DNA of 15,137 bases. Source: UBA57 sp013378375. GTDB taxonomy: Archaea > Thermoproteota > Nitrososphaeria > Nitrososphaerales > UBA57. Below the pieces are notes generated by a model. The model saw only the letters and a program-made list of their open reading frames with translations. It did not search any database and was not told the origin of the DNA. The stretch covers positions 1 through 15,137 of the forward strand of contig JACAFT010000024.1 in NCBI GenBank assembly GCA_013378375.1, written 5' to 3'. Position numbers and translations under genes: made by a program. Below, piece by piece: positions 1 to 6,837 of this stretch (the first letter of the stretch is position 1; each line of letters opens with the position of its first letter).

Positions 1-107
1 AAAGTAATTGTATATAGATTATAACCTTGTTCTTTCATTTTCCACAGTGCAACAGTTGAATCAATACCGCCAGAAAGAAGAACAAGTACGTTATTATTGC
101 TCAACAT
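1..107 (-). CDS. queC: 7-cyano-7-deazaguanine (preQ0) synthase QueC, N-terminal fragment
   Basis: Only the first 35 codons lie in the window; the gene runs off the left edge. The ATG at 107 gives a protein beginning MLSNNNVLVLLSGGIDSTVA. The SGGIDST stretch (residues 12-18) is the PP-loop ATP-binding signature of the N-type ATP pyrophosphatases that includes QueC, and the following helix (ALWKMKEQGY) fits that family. QueC converts 7-carboxy-7-deazaguanine to preQ0, which in archaea feeds archaeosine at tRNA position 15. The gene starts 11 bases after the stop of queD on the same strand, so the two are probably co-transcribed. The context with QueD is what favours QueC over other PP-loop enzymes (for example GuaA or TilS). 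The identity rests on a short fragment. Confidence 0.82.
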   Translation of the reverse strand, partial: MLSNNNVLVLLSGGIDSTVALWKMKEQGYNLYTIT

Positions 108-118
108 AATCACAATCT

Positions 119-571
119 TCAATCTGGTGAAAGATATGCAGAATTATTTTCATGTTCCCAAATTTGGACTTTATGAACAAATACGCGAGAATCAGTTTGA
201 GTTTTTATCCATTGATCTACATAATCATAAACGAATTTGCAGGAAGCTTCAATACCAGGACCCCATCCACGAGCAATATCCATAACATGAAGATTACAAC
301 CTCCTTTTTCATGTAATTTTTCAAAATCAGAAAGTAATGGATCATCATTTGAAATTAAAAGTCTATGATCCCATTGATCGTCAAGCCATTTTTTAATATG
401 TTTTAAACCTCCAAAATCCATTACCCATTGTTTATCATTTAAATCATGACATGCAAATGTTATTTCAACATAACGTGCATAACCATGAACATATTTACAA
501 TGTCCAGAATCTTTCCACTGTCTATGTCCTGTTGTGATCGGGCCAAATTTCTTAGTTGAATAATATTTCAA
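119..571 (-). CDS. queD: 6-carboxytetrahydropterin synthase QueD-like (PTPS fold)
   Basis: A 150-residue protein of the 6-pyruvoyl-tetrahydropterin synthase fold. It is expected to convert 7,8-dihydroneopterin triphosphate to 6-carboxy-tetrahydropterin, an early step of preQ0 and archaeosine synthesis. Visible landmarks are H16, C25 (catalytic Cys position in SGHCKYVHGY), H29, the MDFGGLK stretch (51-57) and a late EHENNSA segment (139-145). The third zinc ligand of the usual HGH motif is replaced by Tyr (H29-G-Y31); I recall HGYA as typical of a divergent marine and phage QueD branch, so this may be lineage-normal rather than a defect. The start is TTG at 571. No in-frame ATG exists upstream before the TAA at 596-598, though a CTG lies one codon upstream. 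It is followed by queC after 11 bases. Confidence 0.85.
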   Translation of the reverse strand: MKYYSTKKFGPITTGHRQWKDSGHCKYVHGYARYVEITFACHDLNDKQWVMDFGGLKHIKKWLDDQWDHRLLISNDDPLLSDFEKLHEKGGCNLHVMDIARGWGPGIEASCKFVYDYVDQWIKTQTDSRVFVHKVQIWEHENNSAYLSPD

Positions 572-613
572 CAGTGCATTATTAGATTGTGTAAATTATA
601 ACTATTTAGATAA

Positions 614-1327
614 TTATTTAATTACATCAAGGTCATTTGGAAAAAGTGTATTTGGAAAAATTGATTTTACTTCATGAATAAGTTCATCACTAAAATCAGG
701 GCGATGTACTAACACAAGATTTTTTACATTAGCAGATTTAGCAGCATAAGCCGCTTCAATTGGAGTAGTATGTGCAAAAGTAGTAGCTCGAATAGGATCA
801 ATTTCTCCAGCTTCGTGGAATAGATAATCTGCGTTCTTTGCAAAAGTCGATAGATCAATTTTTCTAGTATCTCCTGTATAAACGACAGTAATCCCATCAA
901 TTTCTATTTTGTATATATAATCTAAAACAGAATGATCTCCTTCAATATAATTTACAGTAAATGGATAATTAGATGAAAGTGACTTGAATTCAAAGTATTT
1001 TTTCATATCAACATCTCCATAATATTCATAATATACGTTTTTGATTAATCGATCTAATCCATTAGGCCCACTTATTTTAACAATCCCCGATTCACGATGC
1101 TTAAGATTTAACAAAAATAAAGGTAAGCCACCTGAATGATCTCCATGAAGATGAGAAATAAAAATGTAATCAATCTGATTTGGGGAATAATTACAACGTC
1201 TTAATGAATGAATTGCTTGAGGAGAACAATCAAGTAGAACTTTAAAAGTACCATCAAGTAGAATAGATGTGCTTGCGCGTCCACCAGATGCAAAAGCATC
1301 ACCAGTACCTAAAGTTATTATCTTCAT
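614..1327 (-). CDS. Metallo-beta-lactamase fold hydrolase, RNase Z-like
   Basis: A 237-residue metal-dependent hydrolase. The zinc motif HLHGDH spans residues 59-64, with further ligand candidates H132 (GDHS), D153 (YTGDTR) and H186 (AHTTPIEAA); the last strand ends in LVLVHRPDF. The N-terminus MKIITLGTGDA and the HTTPIEAA segment resemble the RNase Z/ElaC branch, which trims tRNA 3' ends. It is shorter than a typical RNase Z (about 300 residues), and I cannot make out the exosite arm that grips tRNA. It could therefore be a related phosphodiesterase or general hydrolase. The ATG at 1327 lies 19 bases after the stop of the upstream HTH regulator, so the two probably form a transcription unit. 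Family confident, substrate open. Confidence 0.8.
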   Translation of the reverse strand: MKIITLGTGDAFASGGRASTSILLDGTFKVLLDCSPQAIHSLRRCNYSPNQIDYIFISHLHGDHSGGLPLFLLNLKHRESGIVKISGPNGLDRLIKNVYYEYYGDVDMKKYFEFKSLSSNYPFTVNYIEGDHSVLDYIYKIEIDGITVVYTGDTRKIDLSTFAKNADYLFHEAGEIDPIRATTFAHTTPIEAAYAAKSANVKNLVLVHRPDFSDELIHEVKSIFPNTLFPNDLDVIK

Positions 1328-1346
1328 AATGATAGAACTAGGATAT

Positions 1347-1769
1347 TTATTTTAAAGTTACATTAAAACTTTGTTTGGAATCTGTTGAATCGTAATCCAT
1401 TTCACAAACATGACAATTATCCACATCAAGTGATGGTTCTAGTTTTTTATGAATATCACATAACAATCTATTACTTCTAATAATAGTACACGCTTCATTA
1501 AACTTAGCTATTATATCACTGAGTTCGTGTTTTTCAATCATCATTGTAGTAATCTCGTCAACAATCACTTGTATACGTTCATCATCTCCTAATGAAGTAA
1601 GATTACCTCTTGTACCACGAAGATAATTACTAACAGCAGCTTGAGTAATACCAATTAATTTTGCAGTATCTTTCTGACTGAATTTATAATCATAAATAAG
1701 CTTCTTTGCAACAAGAGCTCTAAGAGCAGGTACGGATGTCTTTGTTTCTATTTCAGCAGGCAGAAGCAT
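1347..1769 (-). CDS. HTH transcriptional regulator with C-terminal Cys/His cluster
   Basis: A 140-residue DNA-binding protein. Residues 30-52 (FSQKDTAKLIGITQAAVSNYLRG) form a clear XRE/Cro-like helix-turn-helix. The middle is predicted helical. The C-terminal part carries C104, H107, C119 and C122 in the pattern CDIH...CHVC, which could bind a metal ion or an iron-sulfur cluster. The layout matches the archaeal predicted regulator family COG2522, whose longer members carry a thiamine-sensing ThiN domain; that domain is absent here. The ATG at 1769 is used. The gene is 19 bases upstream of the metallo-beta-lactamase gene and may be co-transcribed with it. The signal sensed and the targets are unknown. 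Confidence 0.75.
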   Translation of the reverse strand: MLLPAEIETKTSVPALRALVAKKLIYDYKFSQKDTAKLIGITQAAVSNYLRGTRGNLTSLGDDERIQVIVDEITTMMIEKHELSDIIAKFNEACTIIRSNRLLCDIHKKLEPSLDVDNCHVCEMDYDSTDSKQSFNVTLK

Positions 1770-1825
1770 TTGTACTAATACTCATGATTATAATACTTAA
1801 GGATAATGTGACATGATTGCAAAAA

Positions 1826-2341
1826 TTATAGAAATTTTTTATAGTATTCTTTTTCAATTTTTGCAATTTCGTCAGAATCACGAGCACGAGAATATGCATC
1901 TAAAATTTGTGTATTTAATTGAAAGAAAGTATTACCCCATTTGAATTTTGAAAGAATAAATTCAGATTCTTTTTTATGTCCAAGAATAAATAAAGAGGCG
2001 GCAATAGCTTCTGCCGAAGAAAGTGTAAAAATTTTACTATAATTTATTGGATTACCTGCTTGAAGAATAGGCAATCTTTTATTTTTACCAGGAAAAGTCC
2101 TTTTAAAAACACTCGATCCCTTTTTCCATGAACAATCAATAACAACCAAACCAAATTTTAAAATATTTGCATCACTTTTTGAAAGAATATCAGTAGAAAG
2201 AGGATTTAATACAAGAGAAGTTCGACGAATATGTCGAAAATCAATTTTTTTAACTAGTCCAAATCGTACAAGTTTTAATGCTGTACATTTTTTTGGATCA
2301 TCTTGATTTAAGTGATAAACAAATAAATTTGATATATTCAA
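1826..2341 (-). CDS. tsr3: 16S/18S rRNA aminocarboxypropyltransferase Tsr3
   Basis: A 171-residue Tsr3 protein (RLI-associated and DUF367 domains). Tsr3 transfers the 3-amino-3-carboxypropyl group of S-adenosylmethionine to a conserved uridine or modified uridine of small-subunit rRNA late in ribosome assembly. Diagnostic segments are DCSWKK (69-74), LPILQAGNPINY (90-101, SAM binding), LSSAEAIAASLFILG (107-121) and FKWGNTFFQLN (133-143), all in the usual order. The length is normal for archaeal members. The ATG start at 2341 is preceded by an AT-rich region shared with the divergent HAD-type gene. It is the first gene of the minus-strand block, but a gap of 56 bases to the next gene leaves co-transcription uncertain. 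Confidence 0.92.
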   Translation of the reverse strand: MNISNLFVYHLNQDDPKKCTALKLVRFGLVKKIDFRHIRRTSLVLNPLSTDILSKSDANILKFGLVVIDCSWKKGSSVFKRTFPGKNKRLPILQAGNPINYSKIFTLSSAEAIAASLFILGHKKESEFILSKFKWGNTFFQLNTQILDAYSRARDSDEIAKIEKEYYKKFL

Positions 2342-2423
2342 TGTATATTAATCAAAAAGCAATCAGGGTTTTAAAATTTTTAAGAGGGGACTGGATAAAA
2401 AAAATACTTTTGGGGAAGAAATC

Positions 2424-2981
2424 TTGAGAATTGCAATAGATCTGGATGGTGTATTGGCTGATGCGTCAAAAATATGGATACGTTTACTCAGACAGAGGTT
2501 TGAAATTACAATAAAAAAAGAAGATGTAAATGAATGGGATATATACAGGAAATTAGGTATATCAAGAAAAGAGTTTGAAGATGTATTTAATGATGCATGG
2601 AAAGAATGGGAATTAGTAGAGGAAACAGAGGAAAATCTATTTCAAAAAATAAATCTTATAAAAAATCTTGGAAAAACAGACCTAGTAACAGCAAGAAATC
2701 AGAAAACAATGAATGATGTAATGAAATGGCTCGAGGAAAAAAAGATCAAGTTTGATAATATAATAGTAGTGGGAGAATTTGAATCTAAAGCGAAACTAGA
2801 TTACGATATATTTATAGATGATTCTCCGATTCAAATTACTGAAATGGCAAATTCAGGAAAATTATCATTATTGTATATGCAACCGTGGAATACTTATATC
2901 AAAGAACGCAATAACTTAATAAAAATAAAAAATTTTGAGGAAGTAGAAAAAGTAATTAAAAATTACATGAAAAATGAATAA
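2424..2981 (+). CDS. HAD-superfamily 5'(3')-deoxyribonucleotidase-like phosphatase
   Basis: A 185-residue HAD-fold protein. Motif I is DLDGV with the nucleophile D6 and acid D8 (IAIDLDGVLAD). Motif II is T89 in LVTAR, the conserved lysine is K122 or K124, and motif III is the acidic pair D132-D133 in IFIDDSP. The small helical cap after motif I and the overall length fit the NT5C family (5' nucleotidase, deoxy, type C), which dephosphorylates nucleoside monophosphates. The substrate is not determined by the sequence. The start is TTG at 2424, preceded by a purine-rich GGGGA at 2412-2416 with good spacing, and translation from here gives a hydrophobic first strand that leads directly into motif I. 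It is divergent from tsr3. Confidence 0.82.
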   Translation: MRIAIDLDGVLADASKIWIRLLRQRFEITIKKEDVNEWDIYRKLGISRKEFEDVFNDAWKEWELVEETEENLFQKINLIKNLGKTDLVTARNQKTMNDVMKWLEEKKIKFDNIIVVGEFESKAKLDYDIFIDDSPIQITEMANSGKLSLLYMQPWNTYIKERNNLIKIKNFEEVEKVIKNYMKNE

Positions 2982-3044
2982 AAAAATATATAGGATACTC
3001 GACACATCCAAAAACTAAATTAATAAGAAAACAATACATAATAT

Positions 3045-3488
3045 ATGGTTTATATAGATACTACAACAGCATTAGAAAATTTTAGAAGATTTCTCATTAA
3101 CAGTACATGTGCTTCATATATACCTGAAAGTTATTTGTATGATCCAGAAGTATTTCCAGAGAAAGATGGAGATACAGGATCAATATATATTGAGGCTGCA
3201 GATAAAGTGACTTTAAAAAAAGAGCGAGATATAACTTTCATTAATGTAAGAGATGTTTTAGGAATTATATACAAATCAAAGAGTGGAAATACAAATATTA
3301 AATGGAGACAAATACGTGGAAGAGGAGGAAAAATAACTGGTGAATCATCAACCAATTCACTTGTAAATCTCATTACAGCAAGAGTAATTGACCAAGAATA
3401 TGCAAATAAATTAGCTAATATAAATTCAGATTCAGAAAATTCTTCAGTTGAGTCAGAACATGAAATTGAAGACGAAATAGAAAATTAG
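3045..3488 (+). CDS. Conserved-looking protein of unknown function with acidic tail
   Basis: A 147-residue soluble protein that I do not recognise. Residues 1-115 look globular, with a beta-rich centre (VRDVLGIIYKSKSGNTNIKWRQIRG, about 68-92) that includes a basic loop (IRGRGGK). The last 25 residues are low complexity and acidic (SDSENSSVESEHEIEDEIEN), as in proteins that contact basic partners or use a disordered tail. There is no signal peptide or membrane segment. The ATG at 3045 follows an A/T-rich stretch with a TATA-like element near 2985-2992. It is convergent with the acyl-CoA dehydrogenase gene, with four bases between the stop codons. Codon use is like its neighbours, so it is likely real. 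Confidence 0.7.
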   Translation: MVYIDTTTALENFRRFLINSTCASYIPESYLYDPEVFPEKDGDTGSIYIEAADKVTLKKERDITFINVRDVLGIIYKSKSGNTNIKWRQIRGRGGKITGESSTNSLVNLITARVIDQEYANKLANINSDSENSSVESEHEIEDEIEN

Positions 3489-3492
3489 TTAC

Positions 3493-4692
3493 TTAGTTTA
3501 AACCTAATTCTTTTTTGGTTTCTTTATACAATAATTTACCTAATGTTACACGTTGAATGTCATTGGTTCCTTCATAAATTTTGGTAACTTGAATATCACG
3601 AAGATATCTTTCCATAGGATACTCTTTAGCTACACCTGCAGAACCACCTAATTTAATAGCAGTTAAAGCAGCACGTTCACCAGCTTCAGTAGCATACATC
3701 TTTGCAATAGCAGCGGCAGAAACAAAATCTCTTCCTTGATCACGAAGTGAAGCAGCCCAATAAGTCAACAATCGAGAAGCTTGTATTTCTGCAGCAACTT
3801 CGGCTAGCATAAACTGAGGTCCCTGAAATTCCATAATCGGTTGTCCAAATGCAATTCTTTGTGAAATATATTTTGATGCAGATTCAATAGCAGCTTGTCC
3901 TACTCCAACACCTTGAGCAGCTATCTCAATTCGTCCATGATCATAACAATCCATTGCAACATAGAATCCCTTTCCTTCTTCACCAAGTATATTAGTATTA
4001 GGAACTTTGACATTATCAAGAACTAGTTCAACAGACTGAGAACCACGTATACCAGTTTTTGGAAGAGAATTTCCGACAGTAAAGCCATCAGTATCACGTT
4101 CTACAATAAACGCACTAATTCCAAGATGTCTTTTTTTTTCGTCAGATGTACGTGCAAAAATAAGAAAAGTGCTTGCAATATCTCCATTAGTACACCAGGC
4201 TTTTGTGCCATTAATAATCCAATCATCGCCATCTTTTGTTGCAGCCGTCGAAATACCAGCTGCGTCCGAACCTGCTCCAGGCTCAGTCATAGCATGTGCC
4301 CCAATCTTCTCTCCTTTAGCCAGAGGTATGAGAAATTTATTCTTTTGATCTTCGGTGCCAAAACTAGTAAGAGGCATAGCAATAAGAGTATGTGCAACAG
4401 GAATTACTGAAAAAGCACAACTCACACGTGCTAATTCTTCAATTACAATAGCCATAGAAAGGTAATCATAACCAGCACCTCCATATTCAGAAGGATAAGG
4501 AACACCAAGAAATCCAAGTTCTGACATTTTCTTTATGAGGGAATTAGGAATATGATCTTCTTCGTCAATTTTATTAGCAATAGGTGCAACTTCGTTTGTT
4601 GCAAAGTCTCTAGCCAATTCTTGAATTTCCTTATGATCGTCACGTAAAGAAATTGAAAAATCAGTAGCATCAGGGTTAAGAAATTTTGTCAA
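3493..4692 (-). CDS. Acyl-CoA dehydrogenase
   Basis: A 399-residue FAD enzyme of the acyl-CoA dehydrogenase family. It is expected to introduce the alpha-beta double bond into a CoA thioester and pass electrons to an electron-transfer flavoprotein. The helical N-domain is followed by the flavin and substrate segment AMTEPGAGSDAAG (about 133-145), the beta domain with WIINGTKAWCTNG, and the C-terminal helical domain. The catalytic base is E374 in KIYEGTNDIQR, the position used by short- and branched-chain enzymes. The length is typical and there is no truncation. Chain-length specificity cannot be read from this sequence. The ATG at 4692 lies about 27 bases from a TATA-like element on the minus strand (4715-4724), suggesting a nearly leaderless message. 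Confidence 0.93.
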   Translation of the reverse strand: MTKFLNPDATDFSISLRDDHKEIQELARDFATNEVAPIANKIDEEDHIPNSLIKKMSELGFLGVPYPSEYGGAGYDYLSMAIVIEELARVSCAFSVIPVAHTLIAMPLTSFGTEDQKNKFLIPLAKGEKIGAHAMTEPGAGSDAAGISTAATKDGDDWIINGTKAWCTNGDIASTFLIFARTSDEKKRHLGISAFIVERDTDGFTVGNSLPKTGIRGSQSVELVLDNVKVPNTNILGEEGKGFYVAMDCYDHGRIEIAAQGVGVGQAAIESASKYISQRIAFGQPIMEFQGPQFMLAEVAAEIQASRLLTYWAASLRDQGRDFVSAAAIAKMYATEAGERAALTAIKLGGSAGVAKEYPMERYLRDIQVTKIYEGTNDIQRVTLGKLLYKETKKELGLN

Positions 4693-4714
4693 CTATTCTA
4701 CAGTATTAAAAAAT

Positions 4715-4753
4715 GCATTATAAATGTTTAACATTTAAAAATTATTTAAAAAG
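4715..4753. promoter_or_regulatory. Divergent promoter region with perfect palindrome
   Basis: The 97-base space between the acyl-CoA dehydrogenase and the arcadin-1-like gene contains a minus-strand TATA-like element (4715-4724), a perfect inverted repeat TAAATGTT-T-AACATTTA at 4721-4737, and plus-strand TATA-like A/T runs (about 4735-4753). The palindrome overlaps the minus-strand TATA element, the position expected for a repressor operator. The promoter assignment is from sequence pattern only. Confidence 0.45.
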
Positions 4754-4789
4754 TTCACAAATATAAATCATGTAATTCAAATAAAATAT

Positions 4790-5140
4790 ATGGTAAAAGT
4801 TAGAGTTCATAAAATTAGTAGTGTATCAGATCCAGAAACTTCACAACCTGGCAAACAAATAGAATTAGTTGAAGTAAGAGATAGATCAGACTCAAAAGTA
4901 ATAGGAGGAGGTCTTGGAGGAACAGACGAAGCAAATTTAGTTAAGGGAATAATTTCACAGTTTCAATCAATTGGTATGTTTCCTATTAATGCAAGAGAAA
5001 TGGTATTACCAAAAATGACATTGTTTTTGTCAGAATCTGAATATGATATGTTAGCAATTCGCTTTGAAGTTAATGATATATTTGAATTAATTCTGAAAGA
5101 TGGCGCTTTCATGTTAAAAAGAGCAACTGAAGGAATATAA
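4790..5140 (+). CDS. Small protein, possible arcadin-1 family
   Basis: A 116-residue soluble protein beginning MVKVRVHKISSVSDPETSQP. It alternates beta-rich segments (KVRVHKI, KQIELVEVRD, EMVLPKMTLFLS) with a glycine-rich turn (VIGGGLGGTDE, about 37-47) and a helix (ANLVKGIISQFQSIG). The opening pattern, with a short basic strand, S-x-DP and GK-x-IELVEVR, recalls the arcadin-1 family found with crenactin in Thermoproteales and also seen in Thaumarchaeota. I make that link from memory of the family pattern, so it is tentative. If right, it would be a partner of actin-like filaments. No neighbouring gene here is cytoskeletal. The ATG is 97 bases from the divergent acyl-CoA dehydrogenase start. 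Confidence 0.6.
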   Translation: MVKVRVHKISSVSDPETSQPGKQIELVEVRDRSDSKVIGGGLGGTDEANLVKGIISQFQSIGMFPINAREMVLPKMTLFLSESEYDMLAIRFEVNDIFELILKDGAFMLKRATEGI

Positions 5141-5143
5141 AAT

Positions 5144-5152
5144 AATATTTAA
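5144..5152 (+). promoter_or_regulatory. TATA-like element of tRNA-Gly
   Basis: An A/T-only AATATTTAA block centred about 25 bases upstream of the tRNA 5' end matches the position of an archaeal TATA box that would start transcription at or just before the mature tRNA. This is inferred from position and composition. Confidence 0.4.
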
Positions 5153-5171
5153 TTTATCATAGATTGATTAC

Positions 5172-5246
5172 GCGGGATTGGTCTAGCCTGGATAGGATAT
5201 CAGCTTCCCAAGCTGAGGGTCTCGGGTTCAAATCCCGGATCTCGCA
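5172..5246 (+). tRNA. tRNA-Gly (anticodon CCC)
   Basis: A complete 75-nt cloverleaf. The acceptor stem GCGGGAT pairs with ATCTCGC (5239-5245) with one G-U, and the discriminator is A at 5246; no CCA is encoded. The D arm holds GTCT/GGAT around a loop containing GG. The anticodon stem TCAGC/GCTGA (5200-5204 and 5212-5216) encloses TTCCCAA with anticodon CCC at 5207-5209. The variable region is short. The T arm TCGGG/CCCGG encloses TTCAAAT. There is no intron. It sits between the arcadin-1-like gene and a convergent small gene. Confidence 0.95.
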
Positions 5247-5260
5247 TTAATGAATAACAA

Positions 5261-5500
5261 TTAATCAGCTAATTCTTCATTATCTTGTTTTTCCAATACT
5301 CTTGATATAAATGAATCAGTTGAATCAGATTTTGTCCCTTTTAGATCAAAAACCTTAACGTTCATTAATTTCCAATTCCATCCAAGCTTTTCTTTTGGAA
5401 GAATATTTTTGATCCATTTTACCTGTTCGTCATTATCAAGATGACATGGATTTTCATCACAAGTATGTGAAATTGTTATATTAGCAATTTTTTCTGCCAT
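5261..5500 (-). CDS. Small protein of unknown function with CxxxxCH-like motif
   Basis: A 79-residue protein that I do not recognise. It starts at ATG 5500 (MAEKIANITISHTCDENPCH). Residues 12-20 contain H12, C14, C19 and H20, a compact cluster that could bind a metal ion. Next comes a helix (DEQVKWIKNILP), a Trp-containing beta stretch (LGWNWKLMNVKVFDLKG) and an acidic, probably flexible C-terminus. The stop lies 14 bases from the 3' end of the tRNA gene on the opposite strand. It is divergent from the next plus-strand gene. Its composition and codon use match a real small archaeal gene, but no function can be given. Confidence 0.62.
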   Translation of the reverse strand: MAEKIANITISHTCDENPCHLDNDEQVKWIKNILPKEKLGWNWKLMNVKVFDLKGTKSDSTDSFISRVLEKQDNEELAD

Positions 5501-5585
5501 AATAATTAACTAATATTATCCTTATTTAATTTACTACTATATTTTAACAATAGATTTATAGCATTCATGTTTAGTAATATGAGAA

Positions 5586-6209
5586 ATGAAAACGAGAGAA
5601 GAAATGGTAAGCCAATTAATTAAAACAAAGATACCTAGTGGATTAATAGAATATGTAGCAAAAAAAGAAAGATCAGACTTTGGTGAAGGAATAATGAATA
5701 GTTTGAGTAAAATGAATGATCAAGCAATTAGAACATTATATTATTCAATCATGGAAGACAAGGTTGAAAAAGAGGATTATATTGTTATCAGATCAGCTTT
5801 ATGGGCAGTAAAGCAATTTCAATCAACAAAAATTTCCATAGACCATAATGTTCCCAATATAGGAGATTTTAAAATCACAATAGCGAATGATGATGATGAA
5901 ATAACTGCAATAATTGACTGTAAAATTAAAGCATACGAGTTAGATAATATAAATGAATTTATAGAGAAACTCAGAATATTAAAAGAAAAAGAAGCAAAAT
6001 TAACTACGGTTTACATAATATCAAGAAATGAATTTTCAGATCAAACTCTTGATCAAATAAAGAATATAGAGGGTATGAGTAATGAGGGAGTTTTTATTAC
6101 AAAAGAAAATAGAGGTCTTGGTGGCATGATGAGTAGAAAACCAAATAAAATAAATTTTTCAGTATTATTGGAAAAATCAAAGGAAAATTATGAAAAAGTG
6201 TTTCCATGA
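5586..6209 (+). CDS. Protein of unknown function upstream of and coupled to DNA glycosylase
   Basis: A 207-residue soluble protein that I do not recognise. The N-terminal part (1-80) is helical and charged (MKTREEMVSQLIKTKIPSGL). The middle (about 83-165) alternates strands and helices: IDHNVPNIGDFKITIANDDDEITAIIDCKIKAYELDNINEFIEKLRILKEKEA and then VYIISRNEFSDQTLDQIKN. The VYIIS strand after a helix is compatible with a small Rossmann-like or nuclease-like fold, but no catalytic motif is clear to me. Its stop overlaps the next gene's start (ATGA at 6206-6209), so translation is coupled to the 3-methyladenine DNA glycosylase. This suggests a shared role, perhaps in DNA repair, by inference only. 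Confidence 0.72.
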   Translation: MKTREEMVSQLIKTKIPSGLIEYVAKKERSDFGEGIMNSLSKMNDQAIRTLYYSIMEDKVEKEDYIVIRSALWAVKQFQSTKISIDHNVPNIGDFKITIANDDDEITAIIDCKIKAYELDNINEFIEKLRILKEKEAKLTTVYIISRNEFSDQTLDQIKNIEGMSNEGVFITKENRGLGGMMSRKPNKINFSVLLEKSKENYEKVFP

Positions 6210-6832
6210 GTCAAGTGGAAAAATTCACACCAATAACAAGAAAATTCTATAATAGAGATACAGTAAAAGTAGCTAAAGATTTGTTAGGAAAAATTATTGT
6301 AAGACAATCTAAAAAAAAACTCATGTTAGGCAAAATTGTTGAAGTAGAAGCGTATAAATTTGGAGAATATGACAAAGCTAGTCATGCAAGCAAGGGTTGG
6401 ACATTAAGTAACCAAGTTATGTTTGGGGAAAATGGATTTTCGTATGTGTATTTCACTTATGGAATGTATTTTATGTTAAATGTAGTAGCAAAAAAGAAAA
6501 CAGATCAGGCAGGAGCTATATTAATCCGGGGATTAGAACCTATTAATGGAATCAAACATATGATTAAAAATAGAAAAGGAAAAAACAATTTAAATTTGAC
6601 TAATGGTCCAGGAAAACTTTCACAGGCCTTACAAATTAATAAAAAATTAAACAATTATGATTTAACAAAAAAAGGAAAATTGTTTATTGTTGATTCGGAA
6701 AAACGAACGGAAAAGATATTATCATCGGGAAGAATAGGAATTTCTAAAGATGTAAAAAAGGAATGGAGATTTTATTTTGAGAATAACAGTTATGTGTCTA
6801 GATATAAGTTTAACAAGAAACAACACATATAG
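6206..6832 (+). CDS. 3-methyladenine DNA glycosylase (AAG/MPG family)
   Basis: A 208-residue alkyladenine DNA glycosylase. It removes alkylated or deaminated purines to start base-excision repair. The catalytic glutamate is E48 in VEVEAY (human AAG E125), with Y50 stacking, H60 in DKASHASKG, and Y85 and N92 in the segment YVYFTYGMYFMLNVV that lines the base pocket. Further family landmarks are ILIRGLEPI (106-113) and NGPGKLSQALQI (133-144). The length is normal for prokaryotic members. The ATG overlaps the stop of the preceding unknown gene by four bases, which fixes the start and implies coupling. The stop at 6832 is only five bases before the predicted RNase P RNA, so that RNA's promoter must lie inside this coding region. 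Confidence 0.93.
   Translation: MSQVEKFTPITRKFYNRDTVKVAKDLLGKIIVRQSKKKLMLGKIVEVEAYKFGEYDKASHASKGWTLSNQVMFGENGFSYVYFTYGMYFMLNVVAKKKTDQAGAILIRGLEPINGIKHMIKNRKGKNNLNLTNGPGKLSQALQINKKLNNYDLTKKGKLFIVDSEKRTEKILSSGRIGISKDVKKEWRFYFENNSYVSRYKFNKKQHI
6801..6812 (+). promoter_or_regulatory. rnpB: TATA-like element of the RNase P RNA gene inside the glycosylase 3' end
   Basis: The A/T-rich block GATATAAGTTTA ends about 26 bases upstream of the predicted RNase P RNA start, where an archaeal TATA box should be. If used, the promoter is embedded in the last codons of the DNA glycosylase gene. The alternative is read-through from the upstream pair followed by processing. Confidence 0.35.
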
Positions 6833-6837
6833 AATAT

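Noticed and set aside
97..285. Plus-strand open frame of 62 codons at the left edge
   Set aside because: It is antisense to queC and queD, both recognised by motifs.
4126..4410. Plus-strand open frame inside the acyl-CoA dehydrogenase gene
   Set aside because: Shadow of a full-length, motif-complete enzyme on the other strand.
5172..5260. tRNA-Gly as an integration (att) site
   Set aside because: No integrase gene and no direct repeat of the tRNA 3' end was seen in the window.
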